From an uncultured Bacteroidales bacterium (GTDB lineage Bacteria; Bacteroidota; Bacteroidia; Bacteroidales; F082), in the NCBI GenBank assembly GCA_947303395.1, contig CAMYYD010000007.1, positions 1 to 64,000 on the forward strand: a DNA stretch of 64,000 nt, in the 5' to 3' direction. A model generated the notes under the pieces. It did no database searches and had not been told where the DNA came from. It worked only from the letters and a program-made list of their open reading frames with translations. Shown piece after piece: positions 1 through 7,806 of the stretch. The translations under genes were made by a program, and so were the position numbers. How positions within the stretch are numbered: position 1 is the first letter of the stretch; each line of letters starts with the position of its first letter.

Positions 1-54
<54 letters not shown>

Positions 55-65
55 CTGATATAAGT

Positions 66-150
66 GCCTGAGTGGCGGAATCGGTAGACGCGCCGGACTT
101 AAAATCCTGTGTCCATTGTGGACGTGCCGGTTCGACCCCGGCCTCAGGTA
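66..150 (+). tRNA. tRNA-Leu (UAA)
   Basis: This is a class II tRNA with a long variable arm. The acceptor strands GCCTGAG (66-72) and CTCAGGT (143-149) pair with one G-T at the end. The anticodon loop CTTAAAA gives anticodon UAA (leucine). The variable arm is a GTCCATTGTGGAC hairpin, and the T-arm has GGTTCGACCCC. Discriminator A is at 150; CCA is not encoded. Confidence 0.95.
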
Positions 151-165
151 CGAATTATAAAAAAT

Positions 166-208
166 AATCCCTTGTAAATCAATGATTTGCGAGGGATTTC
201 TCTTTTTT
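166..208 (+). terminator. Rho-independent terminator after the tRNA pair
   Basis: A 15-bp stem (166-180 with 184-198, two G-U pairs) has a 3-nt loop and is followed by a T-rich tract to 208. It lies directly after tRNA-Leu and before the promoter of the next gene, so it likely ends the tRNA transcript. Confidence 0.8.
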
Positions 209-256
209 AGGTAGTAAAAGGGTAGCAAATTTCAACAATTATTAAAAAAAATAGCT

Positions 257-264
257 TATATTTG
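257..264 (+). promoter_or_regulatory. Bacteroidota -7 promoter box for the YitT gene
   Basis: TATATTTG matches the TAnnTTTG -7 element of the Bacteroidota primary sigma factor. It lies 28 bases before the ATG of the YitT-family gene. Confidence 0.65.
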
Positions 265-291
265 CATCTGGATTAATAAAATTGATAGAGT

Positions 292-1176
292 ATGAAAAAA
301 TCCTCAAATATCTTAATCGAGATCAAAAACTATGCTGTAATTACAGTGTGTTTGTTTATTATCGCACTCGGTTGGACGGCGTTTCTCATTCCAAACAATA
401 TGTTGGGTGGCGGAGTTAACGGTATCGCTACAATCGTTTATTGGGTGACGGGACTCTCGACAGGTTATACCATTTTTACACTTAACGCAATCCTTATCTT
501 ATTCTCTTTCAAGATATTAGGTTGGAAATTCGGCGTTAAGACGATTTATTGCATCGCAGTGATGTCGTTCTTCTTCTCGCTTCTGCAGAACCTCATCGGC
601 GACGTGCCAGTTATTTCTGATAAATTCCTCGCAGCTATCATCGGAGGTGGAATTGGCGGCTTTGCCAACGGTATCATTTTCCTGCAAGGTGGTAGTACGG
701 GTGGTGTTGATATCATCACAATGGTGGTCAACAAATACCGTAATATCTCGCTTGGACGATTCACTTTGGCGATGAATTTGGTCATTATCGGAAGCTCGTT
801 TTTCGTGTTTCAAGACTTGGAAGTCCTTCAGCGTGTGGAACTTATCATCTACAGCTTGGTCGGAAACTTTGTGAGCAGCTACTGCATGGACCTTGCTTTT
901 ACAGGAAGCAAGCAGTCGGTGCAGATGTTTATTTTCTCATCAAAACCTGAAGTTATCGCCGACCGTATCAGCAATGAGCTTCATCGCGGCGTTACGATCA
1001 TTCGCGGAACAGGCTGGTACACCAAGCAGGACAGCGACATTGTGATGGCGGTGGTGCGCAAAACACAATGCCAACCTGTCATTAGAATAGTGAAACAGGA
1101 AGATCCGAAAGCCTTCGTTTCCGTGAATACCGTGATGGGAGTTTACGGCAAGGGATTCGAGGTGATGAAGAAATAG
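292..1176 (+). CDS. YitT family membrane protein (DUF2179 C-terminus)
   Basis: This is an integral inner-membrane protein of unknown substrate. The first about 200 residues hold several hydrophobic segments (for example 14-33, 42-75, 84-105, 112-132 and 153-175). The family motif GGSTGGVDII is at 133-142. The C-terminal soluble part (about 210-290, containing RGVTIIRGTGWY) is the DUF2179 domain typical of YitT proteins. The length of 294 residues is normal for the family. It is monocistronic, with its own -7 box. The stop codon abuts a short heptad repeat array. Family assignment is firm; the function is not known from sequence. Confidence 0.88.
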   Translation: MKKSSNILIEIKNYAVITVCLFIIALGWTAFLIPNNMLGGGVNGIATIVYWVTGLSTGYTIFTLNAILILFSFKILGWKFGVKTIYCIAVMSFFFSLLQNLIGDVPVISDKFLAAIIGGGIGGFANGIIFLQGGSTGGVDIITMVVNKYRNISLGRFTLAMNLVIIGSSFFVFQDLEVLQRVELIIYSLVGNFVSSYCMDLAFTGSKQSVQMFIFSSKPEVIADRISNELHRGVTIIRGTGWYTKQDSDIVMAVVRKTQCQPVIRIVKQEDPKAFVSVNTVMGVYGKGFEVMKK

Positions 1177-1202
1177 TTGGCAGTTAGCAGTTGGAAGTTG
1201 AC
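1175..1202. repeat. Heptad repeat array (about 4 copies of AGTTGGC)
   Basis: Four consecutive 7-bp units with consensus AGTTGGC run from the last base-pairs of the YitT stop codon into the 3' end of the convergent CYTH gene. They encode the last residues of CYTH (SLSTSNC region) on the minus strand. Similar heptad arrays with other unit sequences occur at 25084-25147 and 33764-33798. Confidence 0.6.
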
Positions 1203-1642
1203 AGGGAGGAGTTGTAGTATCTTTTGTTGCCGGTGACTTCCTCTCCGAGCCATGATGGACGGTCGAAAGGTTCATTCTCGTCGTCGAGTTCAATCTCAGC
1301 AATAACTATACCTTCTTTGCGGCCATGGAAGACATCCACTTCCCATGTGTGTTTGCCGTCGGTGTTTTTAATCAGGTGTCGGGTCTTGTCGACGAGTCCA
1401 GGCTCGCAGAGTTCTAAAAGTTTCTTGGCCTCTTCGACGGGTATTTCTTTTTCCCATTCGAAGCGTGTGGCGCCGACATTCTTCCCTTTGATGGTGATAA
1501 ATCCTTTGTCGTCTTTGATTCTGATGCGAACTACTCGTTCAGGCACTCTTGAGAGGTAGCCTTGAACGATATGAACGGTTTTGAACACTTCATTTCTGAA
1601 GTCGCCCTTAACCAAAAATTTTTTTTCGATTTCCTGTAACAC
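1184..1642 (-). CDS. CYTH domain protein (triphosphate tunnel metalloenzyme family)
   Basis: A small single-domain CYTH protein of 152 residues. The diagnostic EIEKKF motif (ExExK type) is at residues 4-9, followed by alternating charged beta strands (RVRIKDDKGFITIKG, RFEWEKEI, EVDVFHGRKEG, AEIELDDE) that would line the tunnel. Bacterial relatives hydrolyse inorganic tripolyphosphate or have adenylate-cyclase-like folds; the substrate here cannot be read from sequence. The last residues are encoded by a heptad repeat array, so the C-terminus is probably unconserved. The start is preceded by an octad hairpin rather than a clear promoter. Confidence 0.85.
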   Translation of the reverse strand: MLQEIEKKFLVKGDFRNEVFKTVHIVQGYLSRVPERVVRIRIKDDKGFITIKGKNVGATRFEWEKEIPVEEAKKLLELCEPGLVDKTRHLIKNTDGKHTWEVDVFHGRKEGIVIAEIELDDENEPFDRPSWLGEEVTGNKRYYNSSLSTSNC

Positions 1643-1649
1643 TTTTTTA

Positions 1650-1729
1650 GTTGTTTAGTTGTTCAGTTGTTCAGTTGAATCAATTAAAAAAATAACTGAC
1701 TAACTGAACAACTGACTAACTGACTAACT
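1650..1729. repeat. Inverted octad-repeat hairpin, copy 1
   Basis: The left half contains about four 8-bp units of the type GTTGTTCA. The right half contains about five units of the complementary type AACTGACT. The halves are separated by an A-rich spacer, so the whole can fold into a long imperfect hairpin. It fills the gap between the stop of the C1 peptidase gene and the start of the CYTH gene (both minus strand). A second copy in the same context is at 50032-50105. Confidence 0.65.
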
Positions 1730-1730
1730 A

Positions 1731-2972
1731 TTACTTGATACCAAGTTTCTTTCTGATAGCTTTTGGAAGAGCGTCTTTGTGAACCACATAGTTCAAAGTC
1801 TTGTAGCGCACGAAAGCTTCTGAGCAGTACCAGTTGCCGTTGTAGTTGCCAGCATCGCCCCATGAGTTCTTAACCATGAAGTAGACGTTGCCCATCTGGT
1901 CTTTTGCCTTGCCGTAGATCACCATGCCGTGGTCGTCGGTTGTCTCATAGTTGTTGTAAGCGTCGATACGGTCCTGGTTGGTGACCCAGCGCTGTGGCGT
2001 TGGCTTGCTCATAGCTTCTTTCTGGCGGTCAGCTGCGCTGAGGCCGTTCCAATGTGCGAAGTCTGTTCCTGACTTGTCGGCTGCCTGGCTTTCAAGGTCT
2101 GGAAGCACGCAAACGCCTGCCATTTTGCCACGGAGCCAGCCTCTTTCGCTGACGTCAGCGCCCCAAGCGATCGGGTAGCCGTTGTCGATAGCGTTGTTCA
2201 TCACCTCCATGAACTCGTCGACTGGGAGGTTATAAGCCTTTCCCCAGCGCCAGTTGTCCTGAACCTCGATTACGAATGGTTCATACCATGGCTCGTGTGA
2301 GAATGAAGCGAGGTTAACGTAGTCATCCATGTTCAAGCCTGTTGACTCTGCAAATGACTTTGGAGTGTATTTTTTGCCGTTGTAGGTGAATTCCTCTGGG
2401 CATTTGCCGATGTAGGCGTCGAGGATGCCGTTGAAAGCGGTTTTCCAGAGTGGAGTGTGGTTTTCGTCGGTGCCAAGTTGGAGAGTCTTGCATTTTACAA
2501 CGCCCTCGAGGAACTTACCGCTGACGCTTGAAAATTCTGAGAAGTCGCTGAGACTGTCGCCGTGCATCTGACCTGCTCTCATCTCAACATCCGGAACGAG
2601 TCCGTAATGTTTGATAGCGTAGATGACATCGCCGAAAGCGCCGCCTTCTGCGAAAGATACATCGCCGTGGGTGCGGACGTGACGGTCGGCACGATCCTGA
2701 TATGTCTTGTAAACGATGTACATCTCAGAGAAATCGTACTCAGGTTTGCCCATACGGAGCAATTCTGCCTCGAAGAAACCGAGTGACGAGTAGCACCAGC
2801 ATGTACCGGCTCTGTTCTGGTCTTTCACAGGAGTGATAGGTAATTCTTTGATGACTTCAAATTTGTAGCCTTCATCTTCTTTTTGTGGCTCTCCTTGCGG
2901 AGGCATCGGCTGTGCGAATGCTGACACGCCCAGGAAAAGGGCTGCAGTCAATAAGAAATGTTTGAATTTCAT
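1731..2972 (-). CDS. Exported C1 family cysteine peptidase (bleomycin hydrolase/PepC-like), second gene of a pair
   Basis: The 413-residue protein has a signal peptide (about 1-20, ending SAFA). The papain-type active site is present: oxyanion Gln52 and catalytic Cys58 in QNRAGTCW, His in DDHGMVIYG and Asn in VKNSWGD near the C-terminus. The long insert between the Cys and His segments is typical of the bleomycin hydrolase/aminopeptidase C branch. It is probably periplasmic or surface-exposed and trims peptides. It lies 12 bp downstream of a paralogue and is clearly co-transcribed with it. The N-terminal PMPPQGEPQ stretch after the signal is a short proline-rich linker. Confidence 0.88.
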   Translation of the reverse strand: MKFKHFLLTAALFLGVSAFAQPMPPQGEPQKEDEGYKFEVIKELPITPVKDQNRAGTCWCYSSLGFFEAELLRMGKPEYDFSEMYIVYKTYQDRADRHVRTHGDVSFAEGGAFGDVIYAIKHYGLVPDVEMRAGQMHGDSLSDFSEFSSVSGKFLEGVVKCKTLQLGTDENHTPLWKTAFNGILDAYIGKCPEEFTYNGKKYTPKSFAESTGLNMDDYVNLASFSHEPWYEPFVIEVQDNWRWGKAYNLPVDEFMEVMNNAIDNGYPIAWGADVSERGWLRGKMAGVCVLPDLESQAADKSGTDFAHWNGLSAADRQKEAMSKPTPQRWVTNQDRIDAYNNYETTDDHGMVIYGKAKDQMGNVYFMVKNSWGDAGNYNGNWYCSEAFVRYKTLNYVVHKDALPKAIRKKLGIK

Positions 2973-2984
2973 TGTGTTTTTATT

Positions 2985-4184
2985 TTATTTGATTGATAAA
3001 TTGTTTCTCATTTCGTTTGAAAGTCCGGCTTTGTTCACAGTGAAGAACACGGTGTGCAGTTTTACGAATTCCTCTGAGCAGTACCAATAGCCTTTGTATG
3101 GGCCAGCCTCACCCCATGAGTTTTTCACCTTATAATATTTGTTGCCGTTTTGGTCGTGAGCGATGCCGACGATGAGCATGCTGTGGTCGTCGCCGGTGCT
3201 CCAGTCGTTGTAGGCGCGCTGGTGCATCTCGTCGGTCACTTCTTTTTCAGGCATGATATATTCGAAAGAGTATTGTTTTGCGAGAACTTCTTCATCACTC
3301 ATCTTCTTGAAAGCCTTAGGGTTGCTTTCGCGGATTTTGTTGACGTCGGTTTCTGGAACAATGGCAACGCCGGCATTGCGTGAGAATCCTTTGTCGCTGA
3401 CATCCTGTGCCCAGCCCACTGTGTAGCCGTTGTTCAAGGCGTTGTCGAGCTCAGCCATCATCTCGTCGAAGCCCATGTTGTAAGTCATGGTGTAGGTCCA
3501 GTTGTCAGGGATGAGAAGGAGGAACGGCTTGTACATCTCCTGATCCATGAATGATGAGAACTGCACATATTCGTCGATGTCGAGTTTATATTTCTCGGCA
3601 AATGATTTTGGAGTGTATTTCACGCCATCGTATTCGAAATTCTCCGGGACTTCGCCAAGATATCCGTCGAGGATGCCGTTGAGAACCTTAGGATATGTTT
3701 CATAGAGGATTCGTCCGTTGCTTTTCTGAGTCACGAGTTTGGCATAGCCTTCGACAGCTTTCTGAAGCTCCGAGTGATTATGTCTGTCGTCGCCGATTAC
3801 GAGGCCGCTATAAGCTTCGTCGGTAATCATGCCAGCGTCATTAATTGCGTAAAGCACATCAAATACTTCGCCGCCGCAACTGAGGTTGGTGGCGCTGTGC
3901 AGTTGCACGAAACGGTCAAATTTCTTGGTGTAAGCCCAACGCACCGAGAACATCTCTGAAAGGTTGAGTTTTACATCGTATTTTCTAAGGATTTCAGCCT
4001 CGACGAATCCTGTTCCGGCAAAGCACCAGCATGTTCCTGATTTTGCCTGGTTTTGAACTATTGTGTGAGGGACTTCCACATTGTCGGTGAACTGGTAGAC
4101 TGGTTTTTCATCCTTCTGAGCATTGGCTGGCATTGCAAAAAGCATCGCTGCCGCTAATAAAAGTGCGTATTTTAAATTTTTCAT
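2985..4184 (-). CDS. Exported C1 family cysteine peptidase (bleomycin hydrolase/PepC-like), first gene of a pair
   Basis: The 399-residue protein has a signal peptide (about 1-22, ending ANA). The active-site motif QAKSGTCW has Gln46 and Cys52. The His motif is GDDHSMLIVG and the Asn motif VKNSWGEAG. It shares the whole architecture with the downstream gene (Gln-to-Cys spacing, AEILRK helix, GILDGYLGE, PKSFAEK, WYCSEEFV), so the two are tandem duplicates. A -7 box at 4215-4222 on the minus strand drives the pair. It is likely a periplasmic aminopeptidase or peptidase; the substrate is unknown. Confidence 0.88.
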   Translation of the reverse strand: MKNLKYALLLAAAMLFAMPANAQKDEKPVYQFTDNVEVPHTIVQNQAKSGTCWCFAGTGFVEAEILRKYDVKLNLSEMFSVRWAYTKKFDRFVQLHSATNLSCGGEVFDVLYAINDAGMITDEAYSGLVIGDDRHNHSELQKAVEGYAKLVTQKSNGRILYETYPKVLNGILDGYLGEVPENFEYDGVKYTPKSFAEKYKLDIDEYVQFSSFMDQEMYKPFLLLIPDNWTYTMTYNMGFDEMMAELDNALNNGYTVGWAQDVSDKGFSRNAGVAIVPETDVNKIRESNPKAFKKMSDEEVLAKQYSFEYIMPEKEVTDEMHQRAYNDWSTGDDHSMLIVGIAHDQNGNKYYKVKNSWGEAGPYKGYWYCSEEFVKLHTVFFTVNKAGLSNEMRNNLSIK

Positions 4185-4214
4185 GATATTATAATTTTAC
4201 TCATTTTCGGGTTA

Positions 4215-4222
4215 CAAAGATA
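4215..4222 (-). promoter_or_regulatory. -7 promoter box for the C1 peptidase pair
   Basis: On the minus strand this reads TATCTTTG, the Bacteroidota -7 consensus, 31 bases before the start codon of the first peptidase gene. It is divergent from the promoter at 4294-4301. Confidence 0.6.
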
Positions 4223-4293
4223 TGAAATTATTGTTAATAATTTTAAACAAAAGGAAAATTTTATCTTTTTTTAGAAAAAGTAAAATATTTTAC

Positions 4294-4301
4294 TATCTTT
4301 G
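4294..4301 (+). promoter_or_regulatory. -7 promoter box that fixes the start of the cysteate-synthase-like gene
   Basis: TATCTTTG followed by CA. Transcription would begin around 4307, so a start codon at 4222 in the same frame is upstream of the promoter and cannot be used. The translation start must be at 4315 or 4324. Confidence 0.65.
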
Positions 4302-4314
4302 CACTCTTAAAAAT

Positions 4315-5616
4315 ATGGATTTTATGGCTTTTACACCAACGAAATATCAGGTAAAATGCGTCGCTGACGGACGTGTTTGCGAAGATTCAGGCTGGATGCT
4401 CGATTTCCCGAACAGCGAGAAACCTAGTTTGATCCGCGCGATTTATGAAAAGAAACAACTTGAGGTGAAAGAGGAGAACGGAGGCTTGTACCGTTTTGCC
4501 GACTGGATGCCTCTGAAGAACCTTTTGAAAGGCGCTTCGTGTCCGGTGACTTATAAAAGTGAAAAGCTTGCTAAGAAATTGGGACTCAAGAATTTATATG
4601 TCACCTTTAACGGATATAATCCAGAGATTGGAGCAAAGATGCGCACATGCTCTTTTAAGGAGACGGAGGCCTATTCTGTTTGCGGTCGTCTCGACGACAA
4701 GCTTCGTGAGCAGGTGATGGTGGTGTCGTCGGCTGGAAACACAGCGAGAGCTTTCGCGCAGGTGTGTTCCGACAACAATATCAAGCTTTTGCTTACGGTT
4801 CCGGAGGATAACATCGACGCTTTGTGGTTTGAGAAACCATTAAATCCTTGTGTGAAACTGCTTTGCACAGAGCATGGCAGCGACTATTTTGACGCAATCA
4901 ACCTTGGAAACATTGTTTGCGAGATGGATGGATTTTTCGCTGAAGGCGGAGCCAAAAACATCGCACGTCGTGACGGCATGAGCACCACGATGATGTCGGC
5001 GGTGACATTCATCGGTCGCATTCCGGATTTCTATTTCCAGGCTGTTGGAAGTGGCACTGGCGCCATCGCGGCATGGGAAGCCAATTTACGTTTCATCGAG
5101 GACGGAAGATTCGGCTCAAACAAGGCGAAACTGTATGTCTCACAGAACAAGCCGTTTACTCCGATGTACGACGCTTGGAAGGCGAAATCAAGAGCCATGT
5201 TGCCTTACGATGCCGATCAGGCTCGTAAAGACGCAAGCGAGATCTGCGCGAAAGTGTTATCGAACAGAAAACCGCCATATTCATTGGCTGGCGGACTCTT
5301 CGATGCGCTCGAAGACACTGACGGCGACATGTTTGCTGTAACCAACGCCGAGGCTCAGATGGCATGCGATATGTTTAAGGAACTCGAAGGCGTTGACATC
5401 TATCACGCAGCAGGTGTGGCAACGGCTTCACTTATTCAAGCCATTGAAAATAAACAAGTTAAAGCGGACGATGTCATCATGCTGAACATCACAGGTGGAG
5501 GCGAGGCGTTGTTTAAAGAACACAACGATGTCTGGTATTTGAAACCGGATAAGGTTTTCAAAGTTGATGCAAGCAAGGAAGAGATTAAAGAATTCGTGAA
5601 AACGAATTTGAAATAA
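4315..5616 (+). CDS. Cysteate synthase / threonine-synthase-like PLP enzyme
   Basis: A fold-type II PLP enzyme of 433 residues. The PLP-lysine segment is TCSFKETEA, where classical threonine synthase has SFKDR. The phosphate/cofactor loop is SSAGNTARAFAQV. A glycine-rich AVGSGTGAIAAWEA and a C-terminal NITGGGEA segment are also present. The altered lysine segment and overall layout fit the cysteate synthase branch (phosphoserine plus sulfite to cysteate), which in Bacteroidota feeds sulfonolipid (capnine) synthesis. That assignment is from family knowledge. True threonine synthase is the alternative. The start was moved to 4315 because a -7 box lies at 4294; 4324 (MAFTPTKY) is equally possible. 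It is monocistronic with a hairpin terminator. Confidence 0.72.
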   Translation: MDFMAFTPTKYQVKCVADGRVCEDSGWMLDFPNSEKPSLIRAIYEKKQLEVKEENGGLYRFADWMPLKNLLKGASCPVTYKSEKLAKKLGLKNLYVTFNGYNPEIGAKMRTCSFKETEAYSVCGRLDDKLREQVMVVSSAGNTARAFAQVCSDNNIKLLLTVPEDNIDALWFEKPLNPCVKLLCTEHGSDYFDAINLGNIVCEMDGFFAEGGAKNIARRDGMSTTMMSAVTFIGRIPDFYFQAVGSGTGAIAAWEANLRFIEDGRFGSNKAKLYVSQNKPFTPMYDAWKAKSRAMLPYDADQARKDASEICAKVLSNRKPPYSLAGGLFDALEDTDGDMFAVTNAEAQMACDMFKELEGVDIYHAAGVATASLIQAIENKQVKADDVIMLNITGGGEALFKEHNDVWYLKPDKVFKVDASKEEIKEFVKTNLK

Positions 5617-5635
5617 TTCAATTCGTTATAAAACA

Positions 5636-5671
5636 GCAGAGACGCCACATTGTGACGTCTCTGCGTTTTTT
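5636..5671. terminator. Hairpin terminator built on a GAGACG palindrome
   Basis: GCAGAGACG (5636-5644) pairs with CGTCTCTGC (5656-5664), with an inner CACA/TGTG pairing. It is followed by a T-run (5666-5671). It sits between the convergent cysteate-synthase-like and Omp28-like genes and can serve both. Its arms resemble the palindrome at 33733-33760. Confidence 0.65.
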
Positions 5672-5685
5672 ATCGGATGATATTT

Positions 5686-7710
5686 TTATTTTTTCACAAC
5701 TTTGTTAACCGTTGCGTTTCCGTTGCCATCAACGATCTTCACCATGTAAACGCCTGTTGAGAGAGCGCTCATGTTGACGTTCACGTTGTTTGAGTTGGCT
5801 TTCACTGACATTACTTTCTGTCCGCAGATGTTGTAAACCTCAACCATGTTGATTTCGTCACCGCAAATTGTGATGTTGCCGTTGGTTGGGTTAGGATAGA
5901 TGTTATAAACATTTTCCTGATTTTCAGCGACTGATGTGTGGTCTTGGTAATCAATGCCTTTTACCATCTTTACTGAAGTCATTTCATTTTCATACAGTGC
6001 TTCCACTGCAAATACATAGAATCCGTAATCGCATTCCATTGTAATTTGTGTGTCTGTAATGTTTTCCATTGCGAGTACGCCATCGCTATAGAAATTGTAA
6101 GCTATCGCGTTGCCACCTTCCGGAGCGTTCCAATTGATTGTGAGAGAATGATCGCCTTCTTCGATTGTTAAATCTTGAACCGGATAAGGATGGATGTCGG
6201 TGTATTCATACATGAAGTGGCTGTTGATTACCTCGTGTGAAGCGATGTCCTGAATCCATGCTGAAACTTCGAGGTCGCTCATCTCCTCAACGTGTGTTGA
6301 TGACATGTCTTGTGACCATTCGAAATGCTGATATTCGCCTGCAGGGATGTTGAGAGCGTCACCTGAAGGTGAGGTTAAGAATTTCATGAAGACATGGTGG
6401 AATTCTGTCTCGCCATTGCCACCAACGTTGTTGTGTGTCACTTTTTCGTTCACTGTGACGAAGGCTTTTTCAACGGTCATATCATAAAATGACATGAAGT
6501 CGACCTTTACGTTGATGGTGTTACCAGTGACATTGAAAGAACCTCTTACATCACCAAATGAAGGTGTGTTGTATGCGTTATCCAATTGGGCTTGTGTCAT
6601 TACAGTTGCGCCCAAATTTGTTCCTTCGAGGCATACATTAGGCACAGCGTTCACGCCGTAGAATTGTCTTCTAACGCCGCCTTCTTCAGTGTAATATGGG
6701 TCACCGTTGCCAGGCCAGTTCATCTGATATTTGGTGTAGGTGAATTTACCAGGGTTAGCGTTGGTGAGGTTGCCCATACCTGTGTTAACGCTGACGCATG
6801 GTCCGCAAGTTGAACTTGAGAAGTGCTCAATCATAGGTATTCTTTGTGTTTCACCGAAAGCCACGCTGATAGTCTTTTCCAAAGTGTTGTTTGAAGGATC
6901 ATCGTCATCGCCACCGTTCACTTCCATTATGCTGACAGTGATGTTGTATGAACCTGGTGTTAATGATGCAAGCTCTGCAAAGGAGATCTGCTGAACATCC
7001 AATGATGACAATGATATGTCAAAGATTTCTTCAACAGGTTCTTCTTCGTTAATCTGATAACCCATCTTGAACTGGTTGATTGTCTCAACACCTTTGTTCT
7101 GAACCGTGAATGTGACGTTGGCGTTGCCGGCACCCATTGTGCTGTTCATGTTGATGCTGTTCAAAGCGAGGTCGAGGTTTTCCATTGAGAAGATCTCGAT
7201 ATCGTCGAAATACCAGTTGTTGATGTTGTAGCTGTTGCCTGTGTAGAAGATGCAGAAATTAACGTTGTTGTTGCCCATGTCGGCTGTTGAGATGTTTTCT
7301 GTCACCGTCCATACGTTGCTTGAGCTGTAGGTTTGTTGCCATCCCACATTCCATGTTGTGCCGCCGTCTGATGATGTTGCGACACCGAGGGTGTGACCGC
7401 CTGAGTAGTTGTCGAGAGCATGTTTGAAGCTGAAAACCACGCTTGAAACGCCTGTGAGGTCAACGGCTGGCATAACCATGCGTGATGTTCCGTTGAACTG
7501 TGGGCTCCATACGAGGACGAGCTCGTTGGCTTCGCCGCCAGCGTTCTGTGTTGCTGAAATACCCCAGTTTGAGGTGCCTGATCCTGCGACTTGCCATCCG
7601 GCAGGTGCTGTTGAGCTATTGAAATGCTCACTGATGAATGTTGTTCTTGTCTGTGCGAATACTGATACTGACATCAATATTGCCGCAATGAATAGTAATG
7701 ATTTTTTCAT
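5686..7710 (-). CDS. T9SS-exported Omp28-like protein with adhesin-type N-domain
   Basis: A 674-residue secreted protein. It has a signal peptide (1-20, MKKSLLF...SVFAQ). A choice-of-anchor-J/MAM-like beta domain follows (about 25-180, ending WYFDDIEIF). Next come a CARDB-like Ig domain (about 185-290), an Omp28/thioredoxin-like region with a CGPC motif near residues 299-302 (EHFSSSTCGPC), and a fibronectin-III-like domain. The C-terminus is a type A T9SS sorting domain (YPNPTNG ... GVYMVKI ... VVKK). It is probably surface-attached or secreted; the CGPC motif suggests a redox or disulfide role, which is unproven. The start at 7710 follows the -7 box at 7738-7745; the longer frame to 7770 begins upstream of that promoter. 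Confidence 0.82.
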   Translation of the reverse strand: MKKSLLFIAAILMSVSVFAQTRTTFISEHFNSSTAPAGWQVAGSGTSNWGISATQNAGGEANELVLVWSPQFNGTSRMVMPAVDLTGVSSVVFSFKHALDNYSGGHTLGVATSSDGGTTWNVGWQQTYSSSNVWTVTENISTADMGNNNVNFCIFYTGNSYNINNWYFDDIEIFSMENLDLALNSINMNSTMGAGNANVTFTVQNKGVETINQFKMGYQINEEEPVEEIFDISLSSLDVQQISFAELASLTPGSYNITVSIMEVNGGDDDDPSNNTLEKTISVAFGETQRIPMIEHFSSSTCGPCVSVNTGMGNLTNANPGKFTYTKYQMNWPGNGDPYYTEEGGVRRQFYGVNAVPNVCLEGTNLGATVMTQAQLDNAYNTPSFGDVRGSFNVTGNTINVKVDFMSFYDMTVEKAFVTVNEKVTHNNVGGNGETEFHHVFMKFLTSPSGDALNIPAGEYQHFEWSQDMSSTHVEEMSDLEVSAWIQDIASHEVINSHFMYEYTDIHPYPVQDLTIEEGDHSLTINWNAPEGGNAIAYNFYSDGVLAMENITDTQITMECDYGFYVFAVEALYENEMTSVKMVKGIDYQDHTSVAENQENVYNIYPNPTNGNITICGDEINMVEVYNICGQKVMSVKANSNNVNVNMSALSTGVYMVKIVDGNGNATVNKVVKK

Positions 7711-7737
7711 ATGCAATATTTTTAAATGTTCACGTTG

Positions 7738-7745
7738 CAAATATA
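7738..7745 (-). promoter_or_regulatory. -7 promoter box for the Omp28-like gene
   Basis: On the minus strand this reads TATATTTG, 28 bases before the ATG at 7710. It rules out the upstream in-frame ATG at 7770. Confidence 0.6.
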
Positions 7746-7755
7746 ATAAAAATAT

Positions 7756-7783
7756 GTAAGGGCGAAACATTTTTCGCCCCTAC
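7756..7783. repeat. Palindromic element, GGGCGAA type (intergenic copy)
   Basis: The arms GTAAGGGCGAAA and TTTCGCCCCTAC pair with one A-C mismatch around a 4-nt spacer. It lies between the Omp28-like promoter and the 3' end of the carboxyltransferase gene. Related copies lie inside genes at 42520, 45349, 51063 and 51123. Confidence 0.7.
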
Positions 7784-7806
7784 ATTAAAAATTTTCGATA
7801 AACTCA

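Noticed and set aside
4222-4314. N-terminal extension of the cysteate-synthase-like gene (start at 4222)
   Set aside because: A -7 promoter box at 4294-4301 lies inside it, so it would not be transcribed from that promoter; the residues are also Lys/Leu-rich and unlike the family.
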